From Norana najaformis (Eukaryota; Annelida; Clitellata; Crassiclitellata; Hormogastridae): 64,000 nucleotides of DNA. The notes beneath the pieces were generated by a model that did not search any database, was not told the origin of the DNA, and worked only from the letters and a program-made list of their open reading frames with translations. The stretch spans positions 3,103,844-3,167,843 of the forward strand of contig OZ029929.1 in assembly GCA_964023275.1 (NCBI GenBank). Direction: 5' to 3'. Every line of letters begins with the position of its first letter. Positions within the stretch are counted from its first letter, which is position 1. Both the position numbers and the translations under genes were made by a program. This document shows positions 23,099-36,346 of the stretch, piece by piece.

Positions 23099-23215
23099 GA
23101 TACATACATACATATGTACATTCATACATATGTACATACATACATATGTACATACATACATATGTACATACATACATATGTACATAGATACATATGTACA
23201 TACATACATACTTAA
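23099..23215. repeat. CATATGTACATACATA array
   Basis: A 16-bp unit CATATGTACATACATA repeated about seven times with variants. It contains the self-complementary CATATG and GTAC steps, so both strands stay open and show look-alike 60-residue frames rich in Tyr, Val and Thr or Met, Cys and Tyr. These are artefacts of the repeat. Confidence 0.9.
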
Positions 23216-24899
23216 TGCATGCAGTGGAACTAGGAAATTTTCATTGCCTGTCCATGTAAATCCTATGGACAAGTAACTGTAACTGTAAAAGCAATATTTT
23301 TATATCACTAGCTTCTCTTTTGCTTCACTGATATTTGGCTTTGATAATTTGATTCATTTTACTGTCCTCTCCTTCTTTGACTCACTTTCTTTTCATATAG
23401 GCTACTTAAACTTTTTCCAGTCTTCAACAGCCTATCAAAGCCTTGTTATGTGAGTAGGATTTTAGATGCACGAAACAACCGTGACACACAAAATGACCAC
23501 AGTTTTGGTTAAAATACTAACTACAAAACTATGCAAAGATTGCGGATCTAAAATAATGGCAGATGATCATAATCTGGTAGCAATGAGATCAGAAAGACTA
23601 CAGATGTGGAGAAATATGAGTAGCAGTCAGCAAAAGGAATTCCGGAGATTTAACCTGCAAATACAAACAAGGCTAAAGAAATTTTCATTCATAGCTTATT
23701 TCTTATTTATTTATTGTTTTATGACTTATTATTTATTCCAGGATTTCTCACGGAAACTCTGACAATGGACTGCAGCTCCTTTGTTCATCATCATCATTGT
23801 ATTCTTCCTCGTCCTCCTCTTCTCTCCTCTGTCCCCTCCTTCATGAGTTATTAGTAAGCTATGGTATTTGGTTCACAAATATCATCAGTTGATACTTTTG
23901 CAAGTTAGGTATTTATGTAGCTATTCAGGGCTTTTGTAATAAATTGTTCAGACAAATAGATATAACTGTACTATATTTAAATAACGATAACTTCGCGTTA
24001 TGCAACTGGTATTGTGTTGTAAGGGTATGATTTCTTAAAGCACCCCATGGGAGTCGACTCAGACAGAGGCATTATCAGCTTGAAAGCTGTTGAGGTGTGA
24101 AGACAGTTTTACTAGATGTTTGGAAATTTGAACTTCAAATAGAAATGCATGAACAGAAGAGCATACAGCAAAAGATCTTGTGACAGGACAGCGTGGAAGC
24201 TCGACTGGACATGTGAGTGGCCAGTAAAGGTAATTTTGTTTACATACTTTCATTTGTTTACATACCTTCATAGGAACTTCTCAAAAGTGTGATATCGAAG
24301 GCAAAGGATCATTCAGCTGGAGTGCGAGCCTGACCACAGCAAATCAATGACAGGATACCTTTTAAAACATCCAAGTTGCATTGGTACTCATTTCCTAGAC
24401 AGCAAAGGTGGAGGCAGTGGGTGGTGTCAGTGTTCCCTATAAGTTGTTTAGCCTTGCTTGCTGTGGCAGTAACATTTGAGACCTGTGCTCTGTTTCGAGA
24501 TTGTGTCTTTATGCAGCTGCCATACTCGGGTAGTGCCAGGCCTAAGCCTGGATAAAGGAGGAGGGCGACGTCAACGGCCTTTGATGCCATAAGATGTTGT
24601 TAAACGTTGGAACTGCTACTACATGCACATGATCTGTGTTGATTATTTGACCAGAATTTTAAAAAGTCTTGATTCTTGTGAGACAGTCCAGTTGGTCAAC
24701 TAGAAGGCAATAATGCATTTTTTCCTTTGTTGCATTCGAATGATAAGGCTGAAGCCATGCTAATACTGAGCAAACAATGACTTCATGGAAGGTGGCACAT
24801 CATCTACAAGTTATGAACTTGGTTCTTCAGTTCTCCAGGATCTTCAAATGTATTGATCATTCCTGCCTCAAATTTCATGACATTGTTTACAAGCCTGCT

Positions 24900-25535
24900 A
24901 CTTAAAATAATCACTCCAGTATAAGCATTCTCTGAGGGACTGCAAGCACAATTTGGCAATTTTTATTTCACTCACTGATATACTTCAACAATTTTCAGTC
25001 TGATTTTCTGGAAAAGTTTACAGAGGTAAGCTAAATCCTGAAGAACTGTGTTTAGAACAGTTAGTACAACTTGATACTGAGGATTTGTTAAACATTTCAG
25101 TTTTATCAAGTAGTTTATATTCAGTTTTATCAAGTATCTTATATTAGCCTACTTTACTGCTAATCTAGCAATATCAGTTTGTCTAGCATCATTCAGCTTT
25201 GTGCCTGCCAACATGCGTACCTCAAAGACCTTCCATTCTAGCAACTCATCATACAGCCCAAGCAGTTGAAGACTCTCTCAGTGAACCGGGCTACAGCGGC
25301 TATGTCAATGTTTTTGTATTTGCTTAGCAACTCTTTAAAACAATCACTCCAGTAGAAGCATTCTTCAAGGTACTGCGAGCACAATTTGGCAGTTTTTCTT
25401 TCACTCACTGATATACTTCAACCGTTGTCAGTCAGCTTTTCTGGAAAAGTGTAATTACAGAGGTCAGCTAAATCCTGAAGAACTGTGCTTAGAACAGTTA
25501 GTACAACTTGATACTGAGTATTTGTTTAAAACAAT
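24900..25535. repeat. direct duplication, about 190 bp, two copies
   Basis: Segments about 24908-25100 and 25340-25530 align over their length: AATCACTCCAGTA, AAGCATTCT, GCACAATTTGGCA, TTTCACTCACTGATATACTT, CTAAATCCTGAAGAACTGTG, AGAACAGTTAGTACAACTTG ATACTGAG. Divergence is roughly 10-15 percent by eye. No coding role evident. Confidence 0.8.
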
Positions 25536-25549
25536 AAATGTACACAGGG

Positions 25550-28200
25550 CAGGTGTTCAACCACCTGTTCTTCCTATACTTGTGCAGTATGCTGCTAGTG
25601 GAGAGAGCAGTCGGGATTAACCTCTGTACCATGAAGTATCCATCATACATGGGCTTGGGTGACCGCAGAAATTTTGTGTGGGGGGGTAAACATAAAAACT
25701 ACAGTAGGACACATTTTCCAAGCCTGATATGGACCGAGAGTGTTCAGATGTGAATTCCAGGAGGGGCAAGCAGCCCTTCTTAACGGTATGTGCGGCTGCT
25801 GTATATAGTCTAGAGGTCGGAGTTCGGAAAGTTACATTTATGCGGTTGCCCATCAGTGGCAGCCAGAATCTTTCCGATACCACTGATGGAACTGGTGACC
25901 AGCTCAGTAGCCCAATGTAAGATGTGGGCCAGATGAATGTGATTGGGCACTTCACAACTGGGTCATGGAAACCTTGTTTTGACCTGAACATAATAGGCTA
26001 AATAAGCTAGCAACTGTAACAATGAGCTAAATTTAACTTTCGGATAATATGAACACTCAGAACATAATTTTGTGTGCTAACAGAAAATGGTTGTATGTAT
26101 GTATGTGAACTTTTATAGAGCGCAGTTTAGGAACCCTTCAAAAGCGCTGTGCGTGCATACATCAAAAGTCATGCATGCTTGCAGCTAAGAGGAAACTTTG
26201 GCTGTATCTACATTTGTGTAGTAGTAATGGCCACATTTACGTGGCATTTCATCTACATCTGTGTTATGATAATGTCTAAATTTATGTGATATGGCTTCTA
26301 CATGTATGTAGTGTTGCCTCTACCCATATGTGATACACCCACCCTCACTTTAACACAGGATTTGGGATCTATGTCAATTATTGCATTCTGGTGAGAGCTG
26401 CGTTAAACTGAAATGGTATATTGTGACCAAACCTGCAGTATGTGTTCATGTATCAGTGTATTTGCAGGTTGTATTGGGCTTATGAGAGCAACAGAAAGCA
26501 GTGTTGTCATGAAAAACGAGTCTTCAAGCCACTCACCACTGGAATCATTGAACTTGTAAAGGTTACCAGAAAATTAAGAATTACCTCTGAGAACTGAGAC
26601 TACCAGATCTGGAGAAAACTGTATTTAATTCAAAATTGTGATTTAAAGTGGAAGCAATTTTTAATAAATTCGGTTAAATGGTTTGTATTCTGTTTTGATT
26701 TTCTGCTTTCAGGTGCCATGAACTTCTGACTGCGCATATGGAGTGCTGTAGATAAACTAATGCGGCAAAATTATTTTACATCAGTAAAGTACATAAACAG
26801 CACCTTAATAATTAGCTTTTATTTTAAAGAAACAATATGTGATACAAATTTTTTGCTTTTTACAAATTCCAAGATCTGTTCTGGGTTTTGCCTGGGTTTG
26901 CCATTTCTGTCCTTCAACTGCATCCAACTTCTCCTGCACAGAGTAGGCCTTCCTTTTCACAACATTTTTTACATATTTTTAAAGAAAAGAAAATTCTATA
27001 GCATTACATTTGTGTAGCATTTTAGTTCTTGCTATTTTCATTAGAGACTTAAATAAATTATTTCAGTAACACAACTATACAAACAGTAGAATAAAATCTG
27101 AAACGTGCCTTGGGTCCAAGAGTTCTGTACCAGCAAAAGTCTTACAGAATATTGGCATTGATGCTTTGTAGCAATTCTCTTGGTTGGACCCCAGTCAGTT
27201 TGGCAAATGATGAGAAAAGAAAGACAAGTGCTTCTGTCAGGACAGGTATTACCATTTTGGCGCTATGAGTTTTTCTTTCAAAGATCACAAGTGTATGCAT
27301 AGGTAAATTTGGGATCGATGGCCATGACTGTCATACCCTAATTTGCATTATATCAGTGCGTGTTATAGTGAGGGTGTGGTGTAATATACTAGTCGTCATT
27401 ACTAATGTATACGTAGTAATACTTAATAACTCATTAGGTGTTACTTTTACCCAATGAATCATTAGGTATTACTGCATATACATTGTAATATCATTTTAGT
27501 AATAAATAAATCAGTCTTTGCAGTGTAGTAAGTGATGCACTTTTAATCTCAACTGCAGTCTTCATATATGAAACAGTTTAAACAAACAGGTCTACAGATA
27601 CAATATCGACCGGGTAAATAGCCAATCAAAACATAAGAAATGCAGATACCTTAAAAGTTAGTCTAAACCAGTTTAAAGAAACAATATCGTGACAAAAATT
27701 TGAATCAGATAAACAGTCAATCAAAAAGAATTAATGTAAATACCTGAAAATTGTATGTAATACAACTCTCAAAAGCCCATGTAAAGGCAATCAACATGGG
27801 AATAAACTATCAAATAATTACCAATTAAAAAAACTGTTGACTGGAAATGTTTTGCAATGACTGGACCAATGGCACACCACAGCATTTGTCAGTAACTCTG
27901 AATAAACCAAGTTACTCCAATGCAAGTACCAAAATAATCAAAATAATTACTGTCAGTAGGAAATGATGTCTGGTGTTCACTGGAAATCTCTGCAGTCTGC
28001 AATGATTGTTCACTGGAAATCTCTGCAGTCTGCAATGATCACCAGACATCAGCAAGAACCCTGACTTTGACCTGCCTATTGGCTATCTATGAATGCATAA
28101 AATATCAGGCAGTCACAATTTTTGGGATATTCAATACTGAATACCCAGATGCATATAAAAATAGATTCTGAGGCTTCTGCAAAACATGACTTCTTACTTC
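25550..28200. other. no recognisable gene; small tandem duplication at 27973-28040
   Basis: A 33-bp unit GTTCACTGGAAATCTCTGCA GTCTGCAATGATT is repeated twice at 27973-28038 and is bordered by inverted GATGTCTGGTG (27964-27974) and CACCAGACATC (28040-28050). The rest shows only short frames without motifs, including a both-strand open stretch at 28254-28626. Confidence 0.5.
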
Positions 28201-29214
28201 AACGAATTTTAATCAAAATCACAAATTTTTGAACTGCCTATGACTGTAAAACCTTGAACTATTTAAACTGTCACTGGATGGCTGTGCAACAGACACTCAG
28301 CAGTGGCTCGACTCGGCTGCTCTCTAACCCGGGTCAAACTCAACTGTTGTCTCTGCAGGCGAACGGATGGCATTACAGCAAGCTGGCTGCTTTGCCGAAA
28401 CAGAGGGAGACACACCACTACAATACTACTAAAATGCATTCCAGATTTCATACTAAAATGCATCATTGTTGCTAAAAAGACATCAAAATTGCTTCCATCA
28501 GCTTCTACATGCATAAAAATCTGTCTCAGACGCCATTCTCCTAAAACCTCTACTCCACTTTCAAAATGCAAACGTAAGTCACCTTTTAACAGGAACTTGG
28601 CCATGCACACCATGCATTTGTGTTAACCAACCAAAGTGATATTTAGCCTCGGTCGTCTGAGATTTTTGCTGCACAGAAAAATGTCTGTTGTTAGTTCGTG
28701 TCCCTAAAACTTTCAAGCAGATGCTAAAATGCAAAATTTTTATGAAGTGGTGTTTGTTACAATGCAGTATCGACAATCACTCCCAAGATCCACATTGCAT
28801 CTGGTTAAGAGTGTACAGGTACTTGTATGAAAACTTAAATGCAGAATATAAGATTTGTTATGTAATGTTTGAAAGACACTCTTTTGAGAATTTGAAATAA
28901 TTGAAGTGTAAATGGGCTTCATTAAAGATAAATTAAAGATATATTAGTGAAAAAGCACACAAGTACCAAACTGTTCTGCAGCATGCACAGTAAACCTTGA
29001 TCAGTTTAGTGTTCTTGGTGAAATAATAAAACCTGGAAGCAGTTAAGAGTTGGCAGAATCCCTTTCACATAATTATGATTCAGTTTGGTAAACTGTGAAA
29101 ATTTCACATGACTCGTGTGCAAGTGCCTCTCAACAATACCATATATGCAGTAATTAAGCCATCCGCCAGAAAATTATATAAGGATCTTTCATTATTATTT
29201 TTGCAACTAAACCT

Positions 29215-29390
29215 GTTCTCAATTTAAGACACACCTTTTTCAAATTGCTTATCCATCATAGGCTGCCTTTATGTCTTAGTGGACTGATCTTCTGGATGCT
29301 GACCTGATAGCAGCTTGGTTTTGGTGTGCCATCGGTTGATGCCTTTTGCATTAGACACTGGCACTACAGAAGTTATTTATTAATCAATTA
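29215..29390 (+). mobile_element. L2-like LINE 3' end
   Basis: Begins CTCAATTTAAGACACACCTT TTTCAAATTGCTTATCCATC and ends GTGTGCCATCGGTTGATGCC TTTTGCATTAGACACTGGCA CTACAGAAGTTATTTATTAA. Same 3' end as 15180-15290. Confidence 0.75.
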
Positions 29391-29924
29391 CAAAGCTGCT
29401 GTATTTTAGTTGTCAAAAAGAGCTGGGGGTCGAAAAGTTTTCAGATTACCAAAGTATCGAATGCAGGTCAAAATCTAATGGTGTTAATATGTTGAACACG
29501 AAACAACTGAGGACTCGTCTGATATTTTAGAGTTTCGTCTTTAAATTTTGTACACAAAAATTAAAATGATCACACATCGTTTTATAAATTGGTGTATGCA
29601 GAAATAACAGAAAACATAATTTAAATAACTCTTAATAACTCTCTTAGTTTACAAAAATAATTTCGAACCATATTTTGTAACTTCTCTTTCTTTGGTAGTC
29701 CAGTGACTTTGTCCAAAACACCATGCCTGCCAGCTTTAAGCCTAGAAATAGCATTTTTCTACATTCCATGCTTTAAGAGGCATACCATAAATCCCAGTCA
29801 TCAACAGATCATTCACTGAACTCACTAGAAGCCTCTTTCTTCCAGTAGTGATAGAGATTCATTGGACCGAATCCTTGTTCACACTCAGCAGATGAAACAG
29901 GTACCCGTAGAACTTCCAACAAAT

Positions 29925-30286
29925 TCATCATCATCATCATCATAAACCATGGGCTCAACGCCCATAGGGTCCGATGCTGTTCTCAGTATGTTCCTCCACT
30001 GTTGTCTTTCCAGAGGGGCGTGGCTCAGCTGCTGGGGTGATGTTCCACGCCATTCAATTATGTCATCTACCCATTCTTTATGGGGTTGTCCTTTCTTGTT
30101 TGGTCCATCCATCATTCCGAACACTAATGTCTTGATCTTCCTATCGTTGCTCATACTACATATGTGACCAAATAATCCCAGTTTCCTCTGAACTACCGGT
30201 ACCTTCTGCATCAAGTTCTTTTTGAGATGTATCCGTCTGTATAGTTCTGCATTGCTTACCTCTTGTGTCCATTTGTGTCTGGCCAA
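29925..30286 (-). mobile_element. RTE-like LINE 3' fragment with CAT/GAT tail
   Basis: Minus frame ARHKWTQEVSNAELYRRIHL, LGLFGHICSMSNDRKIKTLV FGMMDGPNKKGQPHKEWVDD, ends near TGGAACATC and a (GAT)n tail (CATCATCAT at 29926-29941 on plus). Same family as 38598-39284 and 44307-45841. Confidence 0.8.
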
Positions 30287-30489
30287 ACAATTAGTGTCTG
30301 TAATTTTTGGCCAAGCATTAAACCATCACTTTTTTAAACATAGAATATTCAAGCAAAATAAAATGTGCTTTTCTTCCAGCCATAAACCATATCAATAGGT
30401 AAGTAACAAATTTACTTTAAAACACACTTTAAATAATTGGACTAGACTTTTCTGCACTTCATGACAGCTGGGGGTCAAGACCAGAAAGG

Positions 30490-30590
30490 CCCGTTCACCA
30501 GGAACAGTTCTAGTCTTGGGTATGACCAGAGTGAATTCCAGTAGAATTGCATTATTCTACAAGGTCATCTGATTGCCTCTCTCAGTGGTT
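30490..30590 (-). mobile_element. short LINE scrap with internal inversion
   Basis: Read on the minus strand, GAGAGGCAATCAGATGACCTT (an inverted segment) is followed by a 28-bp spacer and then CTCTGGTCATACCCAAGACT AGAACTGTTCC in the opposite LINE sense. In intact copies the two segments are adjacent and co-oriented. Confidence 0.5.
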
Positions 30591-30840
30591 TTGAACAACA
30601 ATTGAAAAGACTTCAGTACTTCTAAATTCAACATTACAACGTTATTTTTGTGCAGGGTTAAAAGTGGGAGTATGGCCCATGTCCCACTGTACCGACGGCC
30701 ATGGCCGTTTATGCTTCTAGTAATATTTTTTATTTGAATTTAGAGTATTAATGAGCACTGTCAATTTCTTCATCTGTCACATGATTTCATGTCCCATGAT
30801 GCAGAAAGTTAATTATGCCATTGTTTGGATGCTGTGTCAA

Positions 30841-30860
30841 CACACACACACACACACACA
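30841..30860. repeat. (CA)n microsatellite
   Basis: Ten CA units. Confidence 0.9.
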
Positions 30861-31221
30861 TGAGCATGCGCTAGCTTGTGTACAAATTTTCCGGGGAGAA
30901 GCAGGACACAATGCTAACGACACAGGTACAATGACACAAGCACGACACAATGACATGGCTAACTTAAATGTATAGACAGAGGGATGGACCTGGCAACCCA
31001 GGTTACTTAGAAAAACAGGTCATAAATTCAGTCTAACATTTGGCTGCCGTTTTGTGGACAGAAGCCGCTCAGTTAATCAGAGTCGGATTCGCCGGTTTAG
31101 TTTCTTGGTTCAAAAATCCTGTCGGCCAGATGACTGATCTTCCATAAGTCTGCCTCCTGTCAGTGTTTCAGGTAGTTTGGGTGCCTGCCTATCCATGTGT
31201 GTCTTTGGGTGTGTCTTTCGT

Positions 31222-31300
31222 TGTGTGTGTGTGTGTGTGTGTGTGTGTCTGTCTGTCTGTCCGTCCGTCCGTCCGTCCTTCCGTCTGTCTGTCTGTCTGC
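31222..31300. repeat. (GT)n(CTGT)n(CCGT)n compound microsatellite
   Basis: GT dinucleotides pass into CTGT and CCGT/CCTT tetranucleotides and back to CTGT. Overlapping open frames rich in Cys-Val or Arg-Pro-Ser are artefacts of the repeat. Confidence 0.9.
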
Positions 31301-31399
31301 TCTGGCATCTGGTATGCATGTGAGGCTGAGCAGTTGTTATGGTATTAGAAGAAGTCTGCTGTCCATCTCCAGAAGGGGTTATGCCCCAGCTTATTTCTT

Positions 31400-34170
31400 C
31401 TGTTCCTCTTCTTTCTGCTAGTTCTCTCCTGTGTTTGCAGCCCTTCGTTTCCCTCTCTCCTGCTGATGTTGCAGCACTTGTTGCTGACGGAGTACTTCGG
31501 CCAGAGCTTGTTGCCTAGAGCTGTATTCCTTTAAACATCCTTGTATATGGGCCAGAAAATGATTATGTGTGAGCAAAAGACAGTTGGTGGGGAGGGCTAC
31601 TTGTTAGAATGAGTGGGATAGAGGGATTGGGAAAGGCAGCCGAAGTCTTCTGACTCAGACCCGGTGAGTCAGGCCTTTGATCTCTCAGGCCAGCTACTGT
31701 TGAGCTGAGGAATGAATGAATGGACGAATATTGCTCTTCAGACATGTCTGCTCGTCAGCTGCATGCTGCTGCTGCCTGCTTAACACTCTACCTTCATGCT
31801 TAATACTCTAGCTTCGCATAAGCGGATCTTTGTCTTTAGGCTGCGTTTGTTGTTAGGGTTTCCAGTTCGGGAGAACATAATTCGAAAAGCAAATTTACTA
31901 ATCATCAACCTAGCCAAACTCTTGAAATCTGTGTAGGGGTCAAGGAGTGCAGTGCTCCTCAGCCTTCTAGCCACAGTTCATTTTGACAGGATATGAAGGG
32001 GCCTCCACCCTGACACTATGACATCAAGCTCGTCCCTCGGCATCCTTCCTCCGGCTTAAGGAGGATATATTAAACAATGACCAACGAACCACCGTCGATT
32101 GTTATCAAACACTGTTCAAATTTATTGTGCAAACAACTGTTGCCATTGCACAAAACTTAATTTATAAACAAAGTAAATTACTGTAAAATAGCTGTTTGAT
32201 TAGATTGCTTCTAGAAGTATTCTGTTATTTTAGAAGCAATAAGCTCGATCATGTTTTCAAATTTACAACGACTATTAAACAGTGAGGGATATGCCGTTTG
32301 TAGTTTAGAGTGTAGTAGTAAGACTAAGTTTTTTTTATTCCGATAAGGTTATTTTCTCTTCCTGTATGAAACATTCCAACCACTTTACATCAATCAACTC
32401 TGACGATCAAATATGTCAGCTGTTCTTGTGCTTCACTGAGAATACAGAAATATTCACAAAGCTCGTCTATATCCAAATTCAAATTAAATTTTTCCAGCAC
32501 TGGATGTGCTTAGTATACTAATTCTTTTTCCTAAGAAGTAAATATGACAAAATCTCTTTATCTTAAAAATTTAACAAAAGTTGTAGATACACAAGAAACA
32601 CAGAAAGTGGAGGATATCTGTATCCTGGTTGATGGTTCTCACGAGATGGCAGGTGAAAGCTGATTGAGGTAGACTCCAGGCTAAGGGGCAAAGATTTTTT
32701 ATTTTTTGTCATGTCATATCCATATGTAGTTTCTCATAAGCAGCATTTTCCTTACCTAAACCTTTGTTAACCTGCTTATCACAGAGCTCTGCTGTCTCCA
32801 GCAATAACAATGCTCAGGTGGCAAAATCAAACGTGTATCATATCCCTCTGTCATTGTGTCAATCTTGTCCATTTAATTCCATTTTCCTACTTTCATGGTG
32901 TTTTTCTTTAATAATAATAATAATAACAACAGTAATAATAGTAATAATAAACTTACATGCCAGACATCAAACTTGAGTCAGAAGCTTTTAACAATTGATA
33001 TGGAGTCTAACTTTTGCTGCTTTTTCTTGAACTCTGTATGTTACCTCTTTAATGGCAGTCTTTAGTTTGGCAGCAGTCCCTACTACGATGAGGTCATATC
33101 TTGAGGATCTACCAGGTCTCAGACCTTACGCTAAGCCATGGACACAACCAAACACAAAAGTTGTTCCAGAGAGACCTTCTTGATGGTGCATCTTGAACCG
33201 TTTTCCGAATAGATATGTGGTTATATGTGGTTAGATGAGAGCTATATAACAGGGAAATGAGAATAAGGGAAGTTTATGTGGGATTCTCACCAATGTACAA
33301 CTGCTTCAAGAGGTGCGGAGCTTAACGTATAAATTTTGGGCTGCCTAAGGCCCATCCGGGTGATATTGTTAACAAGGTCAACAGCTTTAAATGAAAGTTC
33401 CTGACCTCCAGAACATGCTCCTGGGGAGTTTGTGTAGAAGCATGTGAATAAGTGTGTTCATTAACCCTTTTCCTACCAGATAGTTTAGCCAATAATCTGG
33501 CTTTTGGCAGATGTTTTTTTGGGTTTTGATTCAGTTTGACCTCTTAAGGCTAAAAGTGTAATATCTAAGCAACCTAATGAGGATAAAGTTAAAGTGTAGA
33601 CATTAAATTTGTTTAGATGAATGGCAGTGCTCCTAGAGCTAAGCTTGCAATGCCCTTATGCGTAAACAGAGCAGTGCTAGGCATGGAATTCTCACTTTCA
33701 TTTTGCTCTAGGGACTTGTAAAAAATGCCCCTGCAAAAGTTACTGGACAAAAAATCTTTACCTGAAAATGCCTGACTTGAGATTTATCATGCCACAAATG
33801 AAGTTAGATTCGTCTTGCTTCATACGTCTGTTATTTGGTACATGAGAAAAATCAACAATGATGTGAAGAATCTTGTGAAAATCTGAGCTGTGCACATTTT
33901 ATGGTTTAGTGCTGCTTACACTATGTTCCTTGCTAACTGGTACCATTTCTTGACTAACACGGTATAGTATGTCAAAGTTGTTCCCCAACAAAATCTCTTT
34001 GGTCAACATAGTTTATAAACTATATTTGGATAACGTGTCACTTTATCTTTGTTTATACGTTAGGCACATGTGAAACATCAACAGTTGATGGGAAGAATTT
34101 TCAGGCAAATTTGATAAAAAGTACCTGTAAGTAGTTCTTAGTTTTTAAACTAAGAAACAGCCTCTACTTG
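31400..34170. other. no recognisable gene
   Basis: Only short frames and an AAT run at 32911-32950. I see no homology or splice-consistent exon chain. Confidence 0.4.
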
Positions 34171-34177
34171 GACAACC

Positions 34178-34420
34178 CCGGTCTAACGGTTAGTATGATC
34201 GACTGTCTGCTCAGAGGAGTTCATTCCCTGTCCGGACAGGAAGATATTTCAACATCTTTGTTTCACCCTCTAAGTATATTGTACCTGTCTTTGGGGAGGA
34301 AGAACAAGAAGGGAGTGGGCTAGCCAATAGGGATTCATAGGCCAATGCAAAGAATATGAAGTCTCCAACACTTCTTACCCACTGCTTTTTGCTGGTGTTA
34401 GCTAACATGTATGATCTTTT
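34178..34420 (+). mobile_element. tRNA-derived SINE, diverged
   Basis: CCCCGGTCTAACGGTTAGTA TGATCGACTGTCTGC (box A-like) and GAGTTCATTCCCTGTCC (box B-like), followed by a body that resembles 18110-18350 only loosely. Confidence 0.5.
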
Positions 34421-35405
34421 ATGTAGGGCTCTATAGTTAAACCTGATCCATAGGAAGATCCATGTGTTTGTGTGGCTTGTACTGTATTCCTTGATATAGG
34501 ACGGAACCCAACCTACTCATTTGCTTAATGTGCAGTGTTCTTACAATAGTAGAATGGATTTTAAGGATCCCTTTCTTTTTTCTTTAGGCTTCAGAACACT
34601 GGCTTATAAAGTCAATGAAATATGTATGCATGTATAGATGCAATGGGTGGGAGAGCACTGATGCGTTTGGACTTGCTAATTTTGTTGGGCATTTTATCTT
34701 CTACAGATTCTTTTCATTTCTTTAACAGTTTACACGGAAGGACACAGAGGTTTGCTGGATTCTGTAAGAAGTGTCGATCTGTGATCCCAGGAACAAGGTC
34801 AGTTCTGCTACCCTAAAAAGAAATCTAGCAAGGGGCCAGTTAGCAGGATTTATTTATTATTTCAAACACATATAATAAGAAGTTTGCAGTGGAAACATAC
34901 GTATGTAAAAGCCCTACAGAATTTTAGTTTGGCAGATTTTCCTTTGTGCAGTATGCTGCAGCCAGGAAATAAGTTTTGATAGCTCTTCTTGGAGCATTGG
35001 GAGCCTTCCAATCTTAGATGATGATTACAACTTTCTCTAACCACATAATCTAATCTGGAAACTTACAACATTTTACTGGCGCATGAGATCTGTGCTATTG
35101 TCATATAATTCTATAATTTGTCTACTGCTTCTGGTCATCTTCCATGGGAAGTTAGCTGAAGCAGTGTACAAATTAAAAGACAGCATGCAAGTTAACATGC
35201 AAATGCTGGTGTATTTAATATTATGTGTATATATTTTATGTGTATATAGTGAAGCTGTATTGAATATTTATATTTGTGTTTGATTCACTTAGGATCCAAA
35301 TAGTGCTTTGTATTCATTTTTATTCGGCTGGAGAGTTTTTTGAGTCTGAATGTGAATAGTAAATGTGCTATAGAAACTTTAACACATGCTAATAGTAATT
35401 AACTT

Positions 35406-35880
35406 TTATGGCCGACAAAGTGAGTGTTGAGATGGCGTTCCACCTATCTCTGCTGTCTGAAAGCAACTTTGGTTGATCCACTGCCAGTTGTCGCTGAAAC
35501 TGTGAAATATAGCAATATATGGACCAGAGGAGGCAGCAATTTTGTGGGCAGTGAATGCCTTTTCAGCTATGTTTACCATCATGTGGTGATGATATTCCAA
35601 ATGAAGTGGATTCTGACCAAGTGCCTTTTCTATCAAATTACATACAGGAGCATGCTGACTGGTGCTGCTAGCTGTCATATGAAAGCACATAGGCTACCTT
35701 TGACCTTTCACAGATTCCTGTAATCAAAGCATCAGATCAGTGCATTTGGTGTGAGCTTCTCCAGTGCCAGAGTTAATTTTTGGGATGCCCGGTAGTTGTT
35801 GTGCTCCAACATCTGACATAGCAATTGGCAGCTGATCTACCTACACCGTGCCAGTAATAGTAGTTGGCTAAGGTTTGCTG
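35406..35880 (-). pseudogene. decayed mobile-element ORF of uncharacterised invertebrate family
   Basis: Minus strand, with stops and shifts: VDQLPIAMSDVGAQQLPGIP KINSGTGEA, then FHMTASSTSQHAPVCNLIEK ALGQNP, then LEYHHHMMVNIAEKAF, SSGPYIAIFHSFSDNWQWIN QSCF. I recall a widespread unnamed invertebrate protein family with xDRLPVxVxxxGxxQLLGVP KxxxGTG, FDTTASNTGxxxGxCxLLEQ, CRHHxxEIxLxxVF and SGPxIxLFxxFxxxWxxID. The order and spacing agree. The recollection is not backed by a search. Confidence 0.45.
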
Positions 35881-36346
35881 TCACAATGAACAGCCGGTGC
35901 AGGATCTGGCAAGAATTTAAGTTTCGAGATATTGGCATCTTCCTCTTGATATATCCTCCTGGATGAGTGAATAAAATTCAGCGCAGTAACAATTTTATGA
36001 CCTAGACCTTGAGCTGCAGCAGGTGACAGATAGATGTGGTGCTTCCCCTCAGAGACTACAGTGCAGTCCAAAGCTGCAGCCACCTACTTAGTGACAAAGG
36101 GATTCTTGCTGAGCGTTTAGTAGAGGACTCTGGCTTTCTTTGTTCTCTTTGATACATTGGCACATTTTATCTGGGTCATTGTCTTCATCAGCTGTGTCCT
36201 TACCTCTACTGCTTAATCCCAGCTGTACCATGCTGATGACAGAAATTCCATCGATTTTTGATCTCTCGTTGTGTGCATGCTTAGGTTTTGTCTTACTGGC
36301 TTGCAGTTCCATTTTCAGTGCCAAAATGGCATCATTATAAGGTATA

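Noticed and set aside
23084..23276. Frames of 60-72 residues on both strands
   Set aside because: Artefact of the self-complementary CATATGTACATA array.
25617..25991. 124-residue minus-strand frame
   Set aside because: No domain, no plausible exon boundaries.
28254..28626. Open frames over 100 residues on both strands
   Set aside because: No motif, no splice context and no recognised homology; coincidence in a locally GC-richer stretch is likely.
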